A DNA stretch of 64,000 nt from Deltaproteobacteria bacterium ADurb.Bin151 (GTDB lineage Bacteria; Desulfobacterota; Syntrophia; Syntrophales; Smithellaceae): contig MWDG01000006.1 of the NCBI GenBank assembly GCA_002070455.1, positions 1 to 64,000 of the forward strand, in the 5' to 3' direction. The stretch's first letter is position 1. Every line of letters begins with the position of its first letter. Under the pieces are notes generated by a model. It saw only the letters and a program-made list of their open reading frames with translations. It made no database searches and had not been told where the DNA came from. Positions 16,848 through 25,611 of the stretch are shown piece after piece. The translations under genes were made by a program, and so were the position numbers.

Positions 16848-18035
16848 TTATGGTCCAATATCTATACCCCTGGGCCCGTCTAATCCTGTGATTGTGCGCA
16901 GCGGCGGGTCGGCATCATTAGCAGTACGATCGAATGCGTAGATCAAGCCGCGGCCAACATCGGTCACCAACAGCTCGTTATTGATCGTATTGACAGCGAC
17001 GACTCCCAAATAGCCGCCAGCCACCGTGACTCTGCGAAGCTCATGCGCAGCGGCAGCACCATTGGCAGTGCGAGAGAATACGCTGAAATAATCATTTGTA
17101 GTTCCTGCGATCAGTTCATTGTTAACCAGATCTAAGGCCAATCCCTGTACTCCGTTTACTCCGGTGATTGTGCGTAGCGGTGTAGGTATCCCGTCTGCAG
17201 TACGCTCATATACATAGATTTCAGAGGTGGTATTGTCGGCTACAAACAACTCGTTATTTGTTGTGTCCAGTGCAACTCCTCGTGCTTTATCAGAACCTGT
17301 TGCAATTGTGCGAAGGGCCGCGGCAGGACCATCGAGATCCCGCGCAATTACGATAACTGTGGTGTTATTTGCCACAAACAGTTCATTGTTAACCGGATCA
17401 ACCACCATTCCGACTATGTCACCGGTACTGTTTACTCCATCGATTGTACGCAGCGGCGGGTCGGCACCATTAGCAGTCCGCGAGAATACCTTTATGGTGT
17501 CGTCGCCTTTGCACATTACGAAGAGTTCGTTGTTAACACGGTCAACAGCGACATTATTGGGCATGTTTAATCCTGTGATTGTGCGAAGCGGCCCGGCCAA
17601 ACCATCAGCGGTTCGATTTAAAACATAAACGTTACCTGTGCCTTCATCCGCAACGAAGAGCTCGCTGAACACCTCGATTACCGTCAGTGTAAAATTCTGA
17701 GTCGCATTGGGGAAAATGCCGTTACTGGCAGTAAAGGTCAATGGGTAGGTGCCCGCAGTTCCGGTTTCCGGTGTTCCTGCCAGGATGCCGCTTGTGGTAT
17801 TGAAAGTCACACCTGTTGGCAACGTTCCGCTCAGGGAAAATGTTGGATCGGGATGGCCGCTTGCAATAACCGTGAAGGTTCCGCCTGTTCCTTCAGTAAA
17901 TGTCGCTTTATTAACACTTGTGATGCTTGGTGCAACTACCATGCTCCATACATCAGGTGTGGGAGTGCCGTCGCCGGTACAACCTGTAAGACTCATGATC
18001 AACGCAACCGCCAGTAACATCAATCTTTTTTTCAT
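16848..18035 (-). CDS. Lipoprotein with Ig-like domain and six-bladed beta-propeller
   Basis: A 395-aa lipoprotein (lipobox LTGC at about residues 16-19). Residues 35-115 form a putative Ig domain (He_PIG type: GTLPTGVTFNTTSGILAGTP). From about 122 there are six repeats near 45 residues, each with NNELFVA-like and SRTANGA-DPPLRTITG segments, forming an NHL/SMP-30-like propeller. The C-terminal half repeat (LRTITGLDGPRGIDIGP) pairs with the N-terminal half (SELFVADEG), a Velcro closure. The role is unknown: surface binding, matrix or an enzyme scaffold. Flanking genes suggest an accessory envelope region. Confidence 0.78.
   Translation of the reverse strand: MKKRLMLLAVALIMSLTGCTGDGTPTPDVWSMVVAPSITSVNKATFTEGTGGTFTVIASGHPDPTFSLSGTLPTGVTFNTTSGILAGTPETGTAGTYPLTFTASNGIFPNATQNFTLTVIEVFSELFVADEGTGNVYVLNRTADGLAGPLRTITGLNMPNNVAVDRVNNELFVMCKGDDTIKVFSRTANGADPPLRTIDGVNSTGDIVGMVVDPVNNELFVANNTTVIVIARDLDGPAAALRTIATGSDKARGVALDTTNNELFVADNTTSEIYVYERTADGIPTPLRTITGVNGVQGLALDLVNNELIAGTTNDYFSVFSRTANGAAAAHELRRVTVAGGYLGVVAVNTINNELLVTDVGRGLIYAFDRTANDADPPLRTITGLDGPRGIDIGP
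16880..17660. repeat. Tandem ~135-bp coding repeats of the propeller
   Basis: Blocks such as GTGCGCAGCGGCGGGTCGGC recur near 16890, 17450 and in variant form near 17165 and 17580, with a period near 135 bp that matches one propeller blade. Conservation at DNA level suggests recent amplification or gene conversion. Confidence 0.6.
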
Positions 18036-18617
18036 TGTATTCTCCTAACATGAACTACAAGTAGTAAAGATGTATTACAATCTGGCCAGCCTTTTCATAG
18101 CTGGAACGATGGAATTAACGGTTTTCATGTTGTCCATATCTTCTATAGCGCCATCAAATCATTGTTCTGCATCGGCCGGATTGCAGGATGGATCTTTAGA
18201 AACTGCCCGGCAGTTCTGCCATCGTATCCTTTACACGGACTTAAGTCAAGAACGTTGTGCCGCACCTTTTCAGGTAGTTTGCATAATTTAATAGTAAACA
18301 CTTTTAAGTAATTTTTTAAAACAAATCAATAGATATTAATTGTTTCATAATAATATCAGAATATCATCCCGTCCCTCATCACAAAAGAAAGGCTCCGCCA
18401 TAAGAAAATTAATCCTGCTATTATGGGATGAGCTTAAATTCACCGCAGCTTACGGTGATATAGTTGATTAGAACATCTATTGGCTTTATGTGCAATGAGG
18501 TTGTGCAATCTAGGAAAGGTTCGATTCTTTCAGATGTTGATTACGTGTGCTGTCTGTGAGATTACAATTACAGAAATCTGACACATTGATCAACATAGAA
18601 ATATGAACAACTATAAA

Positions 18618-18658
18618 AATGTAATACAAAACAGCGATGGATATTTTTGTATTACATT
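18618..18658. repeat. 14-bp perfect inverted repeat
   Basis: AATGTAATACAAAA at 18618-18631 pairs exactly with its complement at 18645-18658, leaving a 13-base loop. It is not followed by a T run. It could be a hairpin RNA or a double operator. Confidence 0.7.
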
Positions 18659-18725
18659 CTATTATGGTCACTCATTATGTCCTGTCCCGCAAAAGTCTTC
18701 AATAAAAAATTTTTTTACTGAAATT

Positions 18726-18753
18726 ACTACTATATGAGTATTCATATAGTAGT
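18726..18753. repeat. 12-bp perfect inverted repeat with four-base loop
   Basis: ACTACTATATGA (18726-18737), loop GTAT, and the exact complement at 18742-18753. A compact AT-rich dyad suited to a regulator site or hairpin. Confidence 0.7.
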
Positions 18754-18774
18754 GGAACTTGTATAAGTAAGCAA

Positions 18775-18821
18775 ACATCTGCTTGAATAAATAATTAGCT
18801 ACCCCTTCAAATAGCAGATGT
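18775..18821. repeat. 9-bp inverted repeat
   Basis: ACATCTGCT at 18775-18783 and AGCAGATGT at 18813-18821, with an inner GAA/TTC pair that lengthens the possible pairing. It lies about 110 bases before the first small lipoprotein gene. Confidence 0.5.
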
Positions 18822-18929
18822 AAAAAAATTCAAACTAACAAAAGGTGAATTAGTCGTCATTTTTTCATCAACAAATGTCGATTATAAAATAACCCCAAAA
18901 TGCCTAATTAAGCCAAATAGCGAGGTGAT

Positions 18930-19292
18930 ATGAAAAAGAGACTGTTTGTTTTATCTGTTATATTTATTTTGTTTGCTATTGCTTTATTTACCGGATGCAC
19001 AGGACTTAACGAATCTATAGCACAAAGCGACCTGTATATCCAAGCGATGCAGGACAATACGGTTGTTGCGTTAAAAGAAGATATAGATCCTAGAAGTATT
19101 AAGGTATCTTTCGATCATAATACTTCATCATACTGGCAGCAGTCAAGCTGGTGGTTTGCGGAACTCCCTGATGGCAGAAAGTACAAATGTAGCAAGATGC
19201 AACAGACACCTTCCGTGTGCATTAAAATGTCTTCTAAATCGACAGCCCCTATAGCAGCCGAAAAAAAACAGCCGAAAAAAAAGCGTCGTTAA
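18930..19292 (+). CDS. Small lipoprotein, 120 aa
   Basis: A lipoprotein signal (KKRLFVLSVIFILFAIAL, lipobox FTGC) precedes a mature domain of about 95 residues with no recognised family and a Lys/Arg-rich tail (KKQPKKKRR) that could contact nucleic acid or the anionic cell surface. The ribosome binding site is AGGTGAT. First of three small lipoprotein genes on this strand, all AT-rich compared with their neighbours, which may mark transferred DNA. Confidence 0.65.
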   Translation: MKKRLFVLSVIFILFAIALFTGCTGLNESIAQSDLYIQAMQDNTVVALKEDIDPRSIKVSFDHNTSSYWQQSSWWFAELPDGRKYKCSKMQQTPSVCIKMSSKSTAPIAAEKKQPKKKRR

Positions 19293-19559
19293 TTATTACA
19301 TGATGGGCTGTTAAAGCAGTAACTGGTTGACCATAGGATGGATTTGGTGGACATCATGATGAGAAATGTCAAGAGGAAAATGGAGTTTTCCTCTGCTTTC
19401 CAGGATGTCACCCGTGGTTAGATTGAATCCCTTTTTTCTGTCTAATCTTTTTTATTTTTTCCAATGGACCAACCTGATGATCAGACCCGAAATTGGGGCC
19501 GTACTTTAAAATATCGATGGATCTGTTTTAGACAATTATCATTTGAGAAGGAGGATTCT

Positions 19560-19760
19560 ATGAAGGTTTTTGTTTGCAGCATTATGTTTATGTTTGTTTT
19601 ATTTCTTTTAATGTCTTGTTCGCCAGTCACTATCCAGAAATGTGTTAAAGACTATAAATACGATGGTGATAAATTGAAATCTGAATACACAGAATGTGTA
19701 GTCCAGACACCTGATAAATTGCCGCCTTTACATTTGAAACACCAAGAATTATTTGAATAA
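19560..19760 (+). CDS. Small lipoprotein, 66 aa
   Basis: A strong ribosome binding site (AGAAGGAGGATT) fixes the ATG at 19560. The product has a hydrophobic signal and lipobox LLMSC, then about 45 mature residues including two Cys (KCVKDYKYDG and TECVVQ) that could form a disulfide. No family recognised. The signal and lipobox resemble those of the next gene, suggesting related envelope roles. An in-frame upstream start at 19464 has no ribosome binding site. Confidence 0.6.
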   Translation: MKVFVCSIMFMFVLFLLMSCSPVTIQKCVKDYKYDGDKLKSEYTECVVQTPDKLPPLHLKHQELFE

Positions 19761-19830
19761 TATTTGATTTGTTCTATTGTCACAAAAGCATTTATTTGAA
19801 CATACCAGTCTCTGCTGAAAGGAGCATGTC

Positions 19831-20220
19831 ATGATTTTTAGGAGAAAAAATATCTGTTTATTTACTACAGTGTTAGTTTTATCTATTTTTCTTATGTCGT
19901 GTGCAACGCATGGAAGAAAATGCGAAATTGATGTTCTTAAAAATCATATCAAAATGGAATCATCAAAAAAAGAAGATATACTGAAAATATGCGGAGAGCC
20001 TTTGACTAAAGATGATAATATAAAACAAGGCACGGAAGTATGGCACTACGCCTATGTTGAAAAGAATATTACCGGTCTCGGCGTTGTAGCGCATGTGGCG
20101 GGTGTAGGATCCGAATGGGAGTCTAACAAAACCGTGCTGGATGTCTATTTCAAAAATGATTTGGTGGTTGACATCAAAACAGAATCAAGCAATCAGACCA
20201 ACATGCATTGGCAAAATTAA
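19831..20220 (+). CDS. Lipoprotein resembling the SmpA/BamE fold
   Basis: A 129-aa lipoprotein with lipobox FLMSC. The mature chain has a short helix and a KKEDILKICGEPLTKDD segment, then strands with TEVWHYAYV and LDVYFKNDLVVDIK. This order (helix, GxP turn, WxYxY strand, closing xVxFxxxxVV strand) matches the SmpA/OmlA (BamE-like) domain, which supports outer-membrane assembly in BamE itself. As it is not beside bam genes, an outer-membrane role is only likely. The ribosome binding site is GAAAGGAGC. Confidence 0.6.
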   Translation: MIFRRKNICLFTTVLVLSIFLMSCATHGRKCEIDVLKNHIKMESSKKEDILKICGEPLTKDDNIKQGTEVWHYAYVEKNITGLGVVAHVAGVGSEWESNKTVLDVYFKNDLVVDIKTESSNQTNMHWQN

Positions 20221-20252
20221 GACATCTTTTTCAATCTTGAAATGGGTTTGAA

Positions 20253-20270
20253 GCAGCTTGAATAAGCTGC
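20253..20270. terminator. Hairpin between convergent genes
   Basis: A 7-bp stem GCAGCTT/AAGCTGC with a four-base loop lies between the BamE-like lipoprotein and the Fis-type gene, which converge. There is no T tract on either strand, so termination is uncertain. Confidence 0.35.
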
Positions 20271-20294
20271 ATCAGGTCGATAAATCAGTTGTGC

Positions 20295-20609
20295 TTACCT
20301 GGTTTCTTCGTTGTTGATGCCCAGTTTTGCCATTTTATCGGTAAAGGTGTTGCGGTTGATTCCCAGGTAGGCTGCTGCCGCGCTTTTGACGTTGCTGGAT
20401 CGCCTCAAGGCGATTCTGAAAAGTCCTTTTTCCACCATCGCCATGATTTCTTCATGCAGTCGACTTTTGCCATTGTCGGATCCATACAGAACCGTTGTTA
20501 GATCTTCCAGTTTTTTTTCCAGCATTTCTTCCACTGCCGTGTGGCACTTTTCCTGAAGGCCACTTCCTGCTGCCGGTTTATTTTTTGTTTTTTTCACACT
20601 CATGATCAC
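20295..20609 (-). CDS. Fis-family DNA-binding protein
   Basis: A 104-aa regulator whose C-terminal part is a Fis/NtrC-type helix-turn-helix (KSAAAAYLGINRNTFTDKMA, about residues 75-94). The N-terminal half is helical and probably dimerises, as in Fis. It lacks an AAA+ or response-regulator domain, so it is a stand-alone nucleoid-type or specific regulator. The start is ambiguous: GTG at 20609 with AGGGG four bases before, or ATG two codons later. The single-gene unit converges with the lipoprotein cluster. Confidence 0.75.
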   Translation of the reverse strand: MIMSVKKTKNKPAAGSGLQEKCHTAVEEMLEKKLEDLTTVLYGSDNGKSRLHEEIMAMVEKGLFRIALRRSSNVKSAAAAYLGINRNTFTDKMAKLGINNEETR

Positions 20610-20687
20610 ACTACCCCTGTGTTTGAAACTGTCTTTTCAATTCATTTGTTTCTCTGTAAGCACGATATTTAAAACAGCCGCCAGATT

Positions 20688-21200
20688 TTACAGTTTGAGA
20701 AGCCCGGTTACGATAATGGCTGCAATAATCAACACGACAACCCAGGTCAGCACGATCAGGGATGTCCGCTTGACGGGATGCTCCAGGTAATTTTTTACTT
20801 CCACCTCTACCTTTTCATCCCCCAGCTTTCCCGCCAGAAACTGGATCAGTTTTGCATGATCCTCCAGGAGATTGGACAAGATGTAAAACCCTCTGGTTGT
20901 CGTAAGAAGAAAATACGCTTTGCTACGAATGATAACAACGCCCAGATGTGTGATTTCCGCCCAAGTGAATTTTTTTGTGCGGAAAAATTTTCTTATGCTC
21001 AATCCGTTTTCGGATACGGCAACCTCTCTTTCCAGAGCTTCAATGGCAATCATCATGGTGATGATGAACAGGCAGGCCAGAAGTATTTTTTCCCAGGACT
21101 CGCCGCCAAACAGGCTTAAAACCAGAAGAACAAACAGAAGAACAACTGCTGTAAGAAAAGGGATAATAAATGCTTTCTGAATTTTATAAACCTGTTCCAA
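20688..21200 (-). CDS. Membrane protein with a bacterial PH-like domain
   Basis: A 170-aa protein if translated from TTG at 21200 (AGGGG upstream), which lies just after the moaC stop; the longest frame would overlap moaC by 100 bases. Two membrane helices (IIPFLTAVVLLFVLL and ILLACLFIITMMIAI) precede a soluble domain of about 75 residues with WAEITHLGVVIIRSKAYFLL, resembling bacterial PH domains. A C-terminal helix (SLIVLTWVVVLIIAAII) follows. Function unknown. It appears co-transcribed with moaC. Confidence 0.6.
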   Translation of the reverse strand: MEQVYKIQKAFIIPFLTAVVLLFVLLVLSLFGGESWEKILLACLFIITMMIAIEALEREVAVSENGLSIRKFFRTKKFTWAEITHLGVVIIRSKAYFLLTTTRGFYILSNLLEDHAKLIQFLAGKLGDEKVEVEVKNYLEHPVKRTSLIVLTWVVVLIIAAIIVTGLLKL

Positions 21201-21214
21201 GGATTGTCCCCTGA

Positions 21215-21700
21215 TTATTTTGCCTGTTTCCTGATGAAAGAGCCGCTTTTGCCGCCACTTTTTGCCATAAGTAAGATATCGCTGATAACCATTTCCTTGT
21301 CCACGGCCTTGCACATGTCATAGATGGTCAGTGCGGCAACACTAACTGCTGTCAGCGCTTCCATTTCTACACCGGTTTGCCCGACTGTCTTAACGTTTGA
21401 CTCGATGATGACCTGTGATTTTTCGCGATGAAATTCAAACTCAATATCGATGCCCGTCAGCCTGAGCGGATGACATAGAGGAATGAACTCGCCGGTTTTT
21501 TTGGCTGCCATGATGCCCGCGATTTTTGCGGTTGTCAACACGTTACCTTTGGCCATCTTTCCTTCTTCAAGAAGCGCGAACGTACCGCTCTTCATTTTTA
21601 CTGTGCCGCGTGCCCTGGCTTCGCGCGCCGTTTCGTTCTTTGCCGTTACATCCACCATATGAACATGGCCGGCGTCGTTAATGTGGGATAGTTTTTTCAT
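21215..21700 (-). CDS. moaC: Cyclic pyranopterin monophosphate synthase
   Basis: Molybdenum cofactor biosynthesis: converts the MoaA product 3',8-cyclo-7,8-dihydro-GTP into cyclic pyranopterin monophosphate. The 161-aa chain carries the family landmarks [13 protein letters not shown] near the start, [15 protein letters not shown] in the middle and [23 protein letters not shown], followed by the conserved KSGGKSG near the C-terminus. I start at the ATG giving MKKLSHIND, the usual MoaC beginning; an upstream GTG would add an atypical tail. moaA is not in the window. Confidence 0.93.
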   Translation of the reverse strand: MKKLSHINDAGHVHMVDVTAKNETAREARARGTVKMKSGTFALLEEGKMAKGNVLTTAKIAGIMAAKKTGEFIPLCHPLRLTGIDIEFEFHREKSQVIIESNVKTVGQTGVEMEALTAVSVAALTIYDMCKAVDKEMVISDILLMAKSGGKSGSFIRKQAK

Positions 21701-21886
21701 GGCGACTGCTGACGTACGTTTGGTTTTTTTGAACACTTAACTGGTTAACTCATTTGGACAGAACCTAGCACAGCGATCCCGATCAGTCAAGGAAGTGGAA
21801 AAGAAATTTTTTTCAATTAAAAACTTGATATATATGAGTGAATTAGCTATTAGTTTCCCATCGCAAATTCTTTCCTGGAGAAAAAA

Positions 21887-23416
21887 GTGTTTATCAAGGT
21901 GCTCAGCATGAGCGTAATTGGCATGGACTCGTTCCCTGTGTCGGTTGAGGTGGATGTGTCTCAGGGGCTGCCTCAGTTTTCCACGGTTGGCCTGCCGGAT
22001 GCGTCTGTGAAAGAAAGTCGGGACAGGATCAGGGCCGCCATCAAGAACTCCGGTTACTCCTTTCCGCGGTCTCATGTGACCATTAATCTGGCGCCAGCCG
22101 ATATCCGCAAGGAAGGAACGGGATTTGACTTGCCGATTGCCGTAGGGATTCTGGCTGCAGAAAACATGATTGAAGAAGAGGCTCTTCTGAAATCCATTTT
22201 TCTGGGAGAACTGTCGCTGGATGGCAGTATTAAGGGTGTACGGGGTGTTTTGACCGCTACTTTTAAAGCAAGGGAGCTGGGCGCCCGATCGGTTTTTGTG
22301 CCTTATGAGAATGCCGCGGAGGCGGCAATGGTTGAAGGCATCGATGTTTACGGGCTCAAAACACTACCTGATGTTGTCGAGTTTCTGGCGGGCAGACAGA
22401 TAGTGGCGCCGCATCAAACGGACACAAAAAGACTTTTTCAGCAGAATCATCGTTACGATGTCGATTTTTCAGAGATCAAAGGACAAAAGCTGGCGCTCAG
22501 GGCGCTGGAGATTGCCGCGGCTGGCGCGCACAATGTGCTCATGATCGGCCCGCCGGGTTCCGGCAAAAGCATGCTGGCCAGACGGATACCGACGATACTG
22601 CCCGATCTGCATTTTGAGGAGGCCATCGAAGTCACCAATGTTTTTTCTGTGGCGGGGCTTCTGAATTCAGGGGAAACGTTGATTGCTGCGCGGCCTTTTC
22701 GATCGCCGCATCACACGATTTCCGACGTAGGCCTGGTTGGTGGAGGACAGATGCCGCATCCCGGGGAAATTAGCCTCGCTCATCTTGGCGTCCTTTTTCT
22801 TGACGAACTGCCTGAATTCAAGAGAAACGCGCTGGAAGCGCTTCGCCAGCCGCTGGAGGATGGAACCATCACGGTTACCCGATCGGCGGTTACTGTAGGT
22901 TTCCCGGCCAGGTTCATGCTGGTGGCAGCCATGAATCCGTGTCCCTGCGGATATTTCGGAGATTGTGTCCGAAGCTGCTGCTGTTCCGCCCAGCAAATCA
23001 GCCGGTATCAGGGAAAGATATCCGGTCCGCTGCTCGATCGCATTGATTTGCATATCGCCGTACCTTCAGTGAAATATCGGGATCTGACGGGAAAAGAAGA
23101 GGGGGAATCATCCGCCGCAATAAAAAAACGGGTGGATAGGGCGCGTGAACGGCAAAAACAGCGCTTCAACGGCGCCGGCATTCTCTCCAATGCGCGCATG
23201 AAAGAAAAACAAATCCGGTCTTTTTGCACTATTGATGAAGAATCTCATCAATTGATGGAAATGGCCATCGAAAAGATGGGTTTTTCCGCGCGGGCCATGA
23301 ACCGCATCCTCAAGGTGTCCCGCACCATTGCCGATCTGGAAGGCACTGATCAAATCAGCCCCGCACATATTGCCGAAGCAATTCAATATCGAAGTCTTGA
23401 TCGAAGGATCGTTTAG
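21887..23416 (+). CDS. comM: YifB/ComM family AAA+ ATPase (Mg-chelatase-like)
   Basis: A 509-aa protein. Residues 1-160 form the ChlI-like lon-fold domain (VSVEVDVSQGLPQFSTVGLP), and Walker A GPPGSGKSM is at 221-229, followed by FLDELPEF as Walker B. The Cys cluster (CPCGYFGDC with CCC after) and C-terminal Mg_chelatase_C domain are complete. ComM is a hexameric helicase promoting branch migration in natural transformation; YifB homologues outside competent species are less well understood. Start is GTG with GGAG six bases before. Confidence 0.9.
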   Translation: MFIKVLSMSVIGMDSFPVSVEVDVSQGLPQFSTVGLPDASVKESRDRIRAAIKNSGYSFPRSHVTINLAPADIRKEGTGFDLPIAVGILAAENMIEEEALLKSIFLGELSLDGSIKGVRGVLTATFKARELGARSVFVPYENAAEAAMVEGIDVYGLKTLPDVVEFLAGRQIVAPHQTDTKRLFQQNHRYDVDFSEIKGQKLALRALEIAAAGAHNVLMIGPPGSGKSMLARRIPTILPDLHFEEAIEVTNVFSVAGLLNSGETLIAARPFRSPHHTISDVGLVGGGQMPHPGEISLAHLGVLFLDELPEFKRNALEALRQPLEDGTITVTRSAVTVGFPARFMLVAAMNPCPCGYFGDCVRSCCCSAQQISRYQGKISGPLLDRIDLHIAVPSVKYRDLTGKEEGESSAAIKKRVDRARERQKQRFNGAGILSNARMKEKQIRSFCTIDEESHQLMEMAIEKMGFSARAMNRILKVSRTIADLEGTDQISPAHIAEAIQYRSLDRRIV

Positions 23417-23473
23417 TGGTATAAAAATTCACTGTTACAATATTCCGTAAAATGTCTTGTTGAAGAGGAAATT

Positions 23474-24544
23474 ATGAAAATTAAAATTGTGAAGGTTCTG
23501 CCCAAATACCTGAAACCGAAACCGGATCAAAGCAAACTGGGTTTTGGAAAACATTTTACCGACCACATGTTTACCATGAAATATAAAGAAGGAGAAGGCT
23601 GGTACAACCCTGTCATTGAGCCATACCAGCTCTTGCAGCTTGATCCAACCTCCATGTGTCTTCATTACGGCCAGGAAATATTTGAAGGATTGAAGGCCTA
23701 TCGGGGACCAAAAGACGAAATATATCTTTTCCGGCCGATGGAGAATATCAGAAGAATGAATGTTTCCGCCGCAAGGCTTTGCATGGCCCAGATGGACGAA
23801 ACAGTTTTTTTTGATGCCCTGAAACAATTTGTGGTGCTGGAGCACGAATGGATTCCCCGGGAGCCGGGATCCTCCCTTTATATCCGTCCAACAATGATTG
23901 CCACGGAACCCGCCCTTGGCGTGCATCCTTCCAGTGAATACCTGTTCTTTATCATCGCGGGGCCGGTGGGGGCATATTACGCGCACGGGTTCGGCCCGAC
24001 AAAAATTTATGTCTCCCAGGAGTATGTGCGCGCGGCTCCGGGCGGTACGGGGAACATCAAAGCTGCGGGCAATTATGCCGCCAGTCTTTATGCCAGTCGT
24101 ATTGCCAGCGACATGGGTTACACGCAGGTGTTGTGGCTGGACGCAAAGGAAAACAAGTATGTGGAAGAGGTGGGCACCAGCAACATCTTTTTCGTGATCG
24201 GTGATGAGCTGATCACGCCGCCCCTGGGGGGAACTATTCTGCCGGGTGTGACGCGGGATTCCGTGTTGAAACTGGCCGTTCATCTGGGTGTGAAGGTAAC
24301 GGAAAGACGGCTGGCCATAGATGAAGTGATCGAGAAGATCGAAAATGGAACCCTCAAGGAAGCTTTTGCATCGGGAACGGCCGCAATCATTTCTCCGGTC
24401 GGACAGATCTTTTTCCGCAACAGAGAGTATATTATCAACGAAGGAAGAACCGGTGCCCTTGCTGACAGGTTATATAGCGAAATTCTTCATATTCAATATG
24501 GAATCGCGGAAGATCCTTTTGGCTGGCGTGTGCAGATCGCCTGA
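23474..24544 (+). CDS. ilvE: Branched-chain amino acid aminotransferase
   Basis: PLP-dependent transamination of Leu, Ile and Val with their keto acids. The 356-aa fold-type IV protein has the PLP lysine Lys196 in GNIKAAGNYA, the substrate-binding LHYGQEIFEGLKAY, and the late EVGTSNIFF and SGTAAIISPVG segments. Length fits the eukaryote-like or BCAT-2 class (about 350 aa) rather than the E. coli 309-aa form. It is probably biosynthetic. The ribosome binding site is GAAGAGGAAATT. Confidence 0.9.
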   Translation: MKIKIVKVLPKYLKPKPDQSKLGFGKHFTDHMFTMKYKEGEGWYNPVIEPYQLLQLDPTSMCLHYGQEIFEGLKAYRGPKDEIYLFRPMENIRRMNVSAARLCMAQMDETVFFDALKQFVVLEHEWIPREPGSSLYIRPTMIATEPALGVHPSSEYLFFIIAGPVGAYYAHGFGPTKIYVSQEYVRAAPGGTGNIKAAGNYAASLYASRIASDMGYTQVLWLDAKENKYVEEVGTSNIFFVIGDELITPPLGGTILPGVTRDSVLKLAVHLGVKVTERRLAIDEVIEKIENGTLKEAFASGTAAIISPVGQIFFRNREYIINEGRTGALADRLYSEILHIQYGIAEDPFGWRVQIA

Positions 24545-24853
24545 TGGCACATCAGGAAAACCAGCGAAGTTTCCGGTGATTTTCTCCTTGACACAGGCAT
24601 TTGAAATTGTATTCCACAACGTTGTGGAAAGGCCTGTTGATAACCATGTTTACAAATGCGGTAAGTCCGCAACGGCCACGCTTTTAGACCTAATTGCTTA
24701 AGGATTAGGCAACGATAATAATCAATAATATCAAGCATATAAAAATATGTTCTTTCATCATGGCTACTTATGGTTTCTCAAGGAAAAAGATATAAACGCC
24801 GTCTGAAAAATTGTGCCATATACGATGAGTTTTTAAATTTTTTTGAAGAAAAA
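24545..24853. other. Intergenic region with a central palindrome
   Basis: These 309 bases between ilvE and lolA hold no convincing gene. The main feature is a perfect 18-bp palindrome TTCCACAACGTTGTGGAA at 24612-24629, flanked by ACAGGC and GCCTGT arms. Confidence 0.5.
24612..24629. repeat. 18-bp perfect palindrome
   Basis: TTCCACAACGTTGTGGAA is self-complementary. Outer arms ACAGGC (from about 24593) and GCCTGT (to about 24638) add imperfect pairing. A regulator binding site is possible. No T tract follows. Confidence 0.6.
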
Positions 24854-25561
24854 ATGACAAAAAAGAATCGCGATAAAAATGAATCATTTATAAACCGTAA
24901 ATTTCTTCCGGTTCTTTCGGCTGTCTTTTTTGTGATTTTTGGGTTTTCGGGTTCCCTGGCTGCCGAAGAGCCTCCTATCCATGAAACCGTCAGAAAACTT
25001 CAGCAACTTTATGAAAAGACGAGGGACTTTCGAGCTACTTTTGTTCAGGAAACCACGGTAAAGTCTATCGGAAAAACAGAGGTGGAAGAGGGGATGGTCT
25101 ACTTTAAAAATCCCAGGCAGATGTTCTGGGATTATAAAAAGCCGAAAGCGAAAAAACTTGTTGTGAATGCCCGGAAAGCCTGGCTTTATCTTCCACATGA
25201 AAAGGCCGTTTACACGCAGGACCCTGAAAAGATTTTTAAATCGGAGGCTTTGATCAAGTTTCTTTCCGGTCTGGGAAAATTGAAAGAGGATTTTACAATT
25301 CAGTATAATCCTTCCGGTGCGACGGATGAAAACGGGAACTACCTGCTTCTTTTATATCCCCGTGAAAAGGGGGCATCTTATCAATACCTGCAGATGACGG
25401 TTGATAAAAACAATTTTCACATTCTTCGCGTCAGTTTTGATGACATGATGGGGAATTCAACAGTATTGAAATTTTCTGGCATTAAAATGAATAGGGGGCT
25501 TTCCTCCGGTTTATTTCAATTCCAGCCGCCATCCGGAGTCAGTATTTTTAAAATGCCCTGA
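24854..25561 (+). CDS. lolA: Outer membrane lipoprotein carrier protein LolA
   Basis: Periplasmic chaperone that carries lipoproteins from LolCDE to the outer membrane; its presence fits the many lipoproteins of this window. After a charged N-terminus and signal peptide (FLPVLSAVFFVIFGFSGSLA), the mature protein has LolA features: ATFVQETTV, then GMVYFKNPRQMFWDYKKP and the strand LWLYLP-type segment (here AWLYLPHEKAVYTQD). I use the ATG at 24854, giving 235 aa; the longer frame adds 28 unlikely residues. The ribosome binding site is weak (GAAG). Confidence 0.87.
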   Translation: MTKKNRDKNESFINRKFLPVLSAVFFVIFGFSGSLAAEEPPIHETVRKLQQLYEKTRDFRATFVQETTVKSIGKTEVEEGMVYFKNPRQMFWDYKKPKAKKLVVNARKAWLYLPHEKAVYTQDPEKIFKSEALIKFLSGLGKLKEDFTIQYNPSGATDENGNYLLLLYPREKGASYQYLQMTVDKNNFHILRVSFDDMMGNSTVLKFSGIKMNRGLSSGLFQFQPPSGVSIFKMP

Positions 25562-25611
25562 TACGCTTCAATTCATGCCTTTTGAAAAAATGGGTATATA
25601 TTCCCTATAGG

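Larger units (their letters stand above)
18036..18929. other. AT-rich non-coding region with several strong inverted repeats
   Basis: The longest stretch without a gene (894 bases). Besides the leader of the propeller gene it has dyads at 18440-18458, 18618-18658, 18726-18753 and 18775-18821. No frame with a ribosome binding site is seen. A frame at 18070-18291 has no such site and an unlikely composition. It could hold a small RNA, an array of operators or the footprint of a lost element. Confidence 0.5.

Noticed and set aside
18070-18291. 73-codon frame in the hairpin-rich region
   Set aside because: No ribosome binding site, lies in the leader of the propeller gene, and does not resemble a known protein.
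21200-21314. N-terminal extension of the PH-like membrane protein into moaC
   Set aside because: The extension overlaps conserved MoaC codons; the TTG start after the moaC stop has a ribosome binding site.
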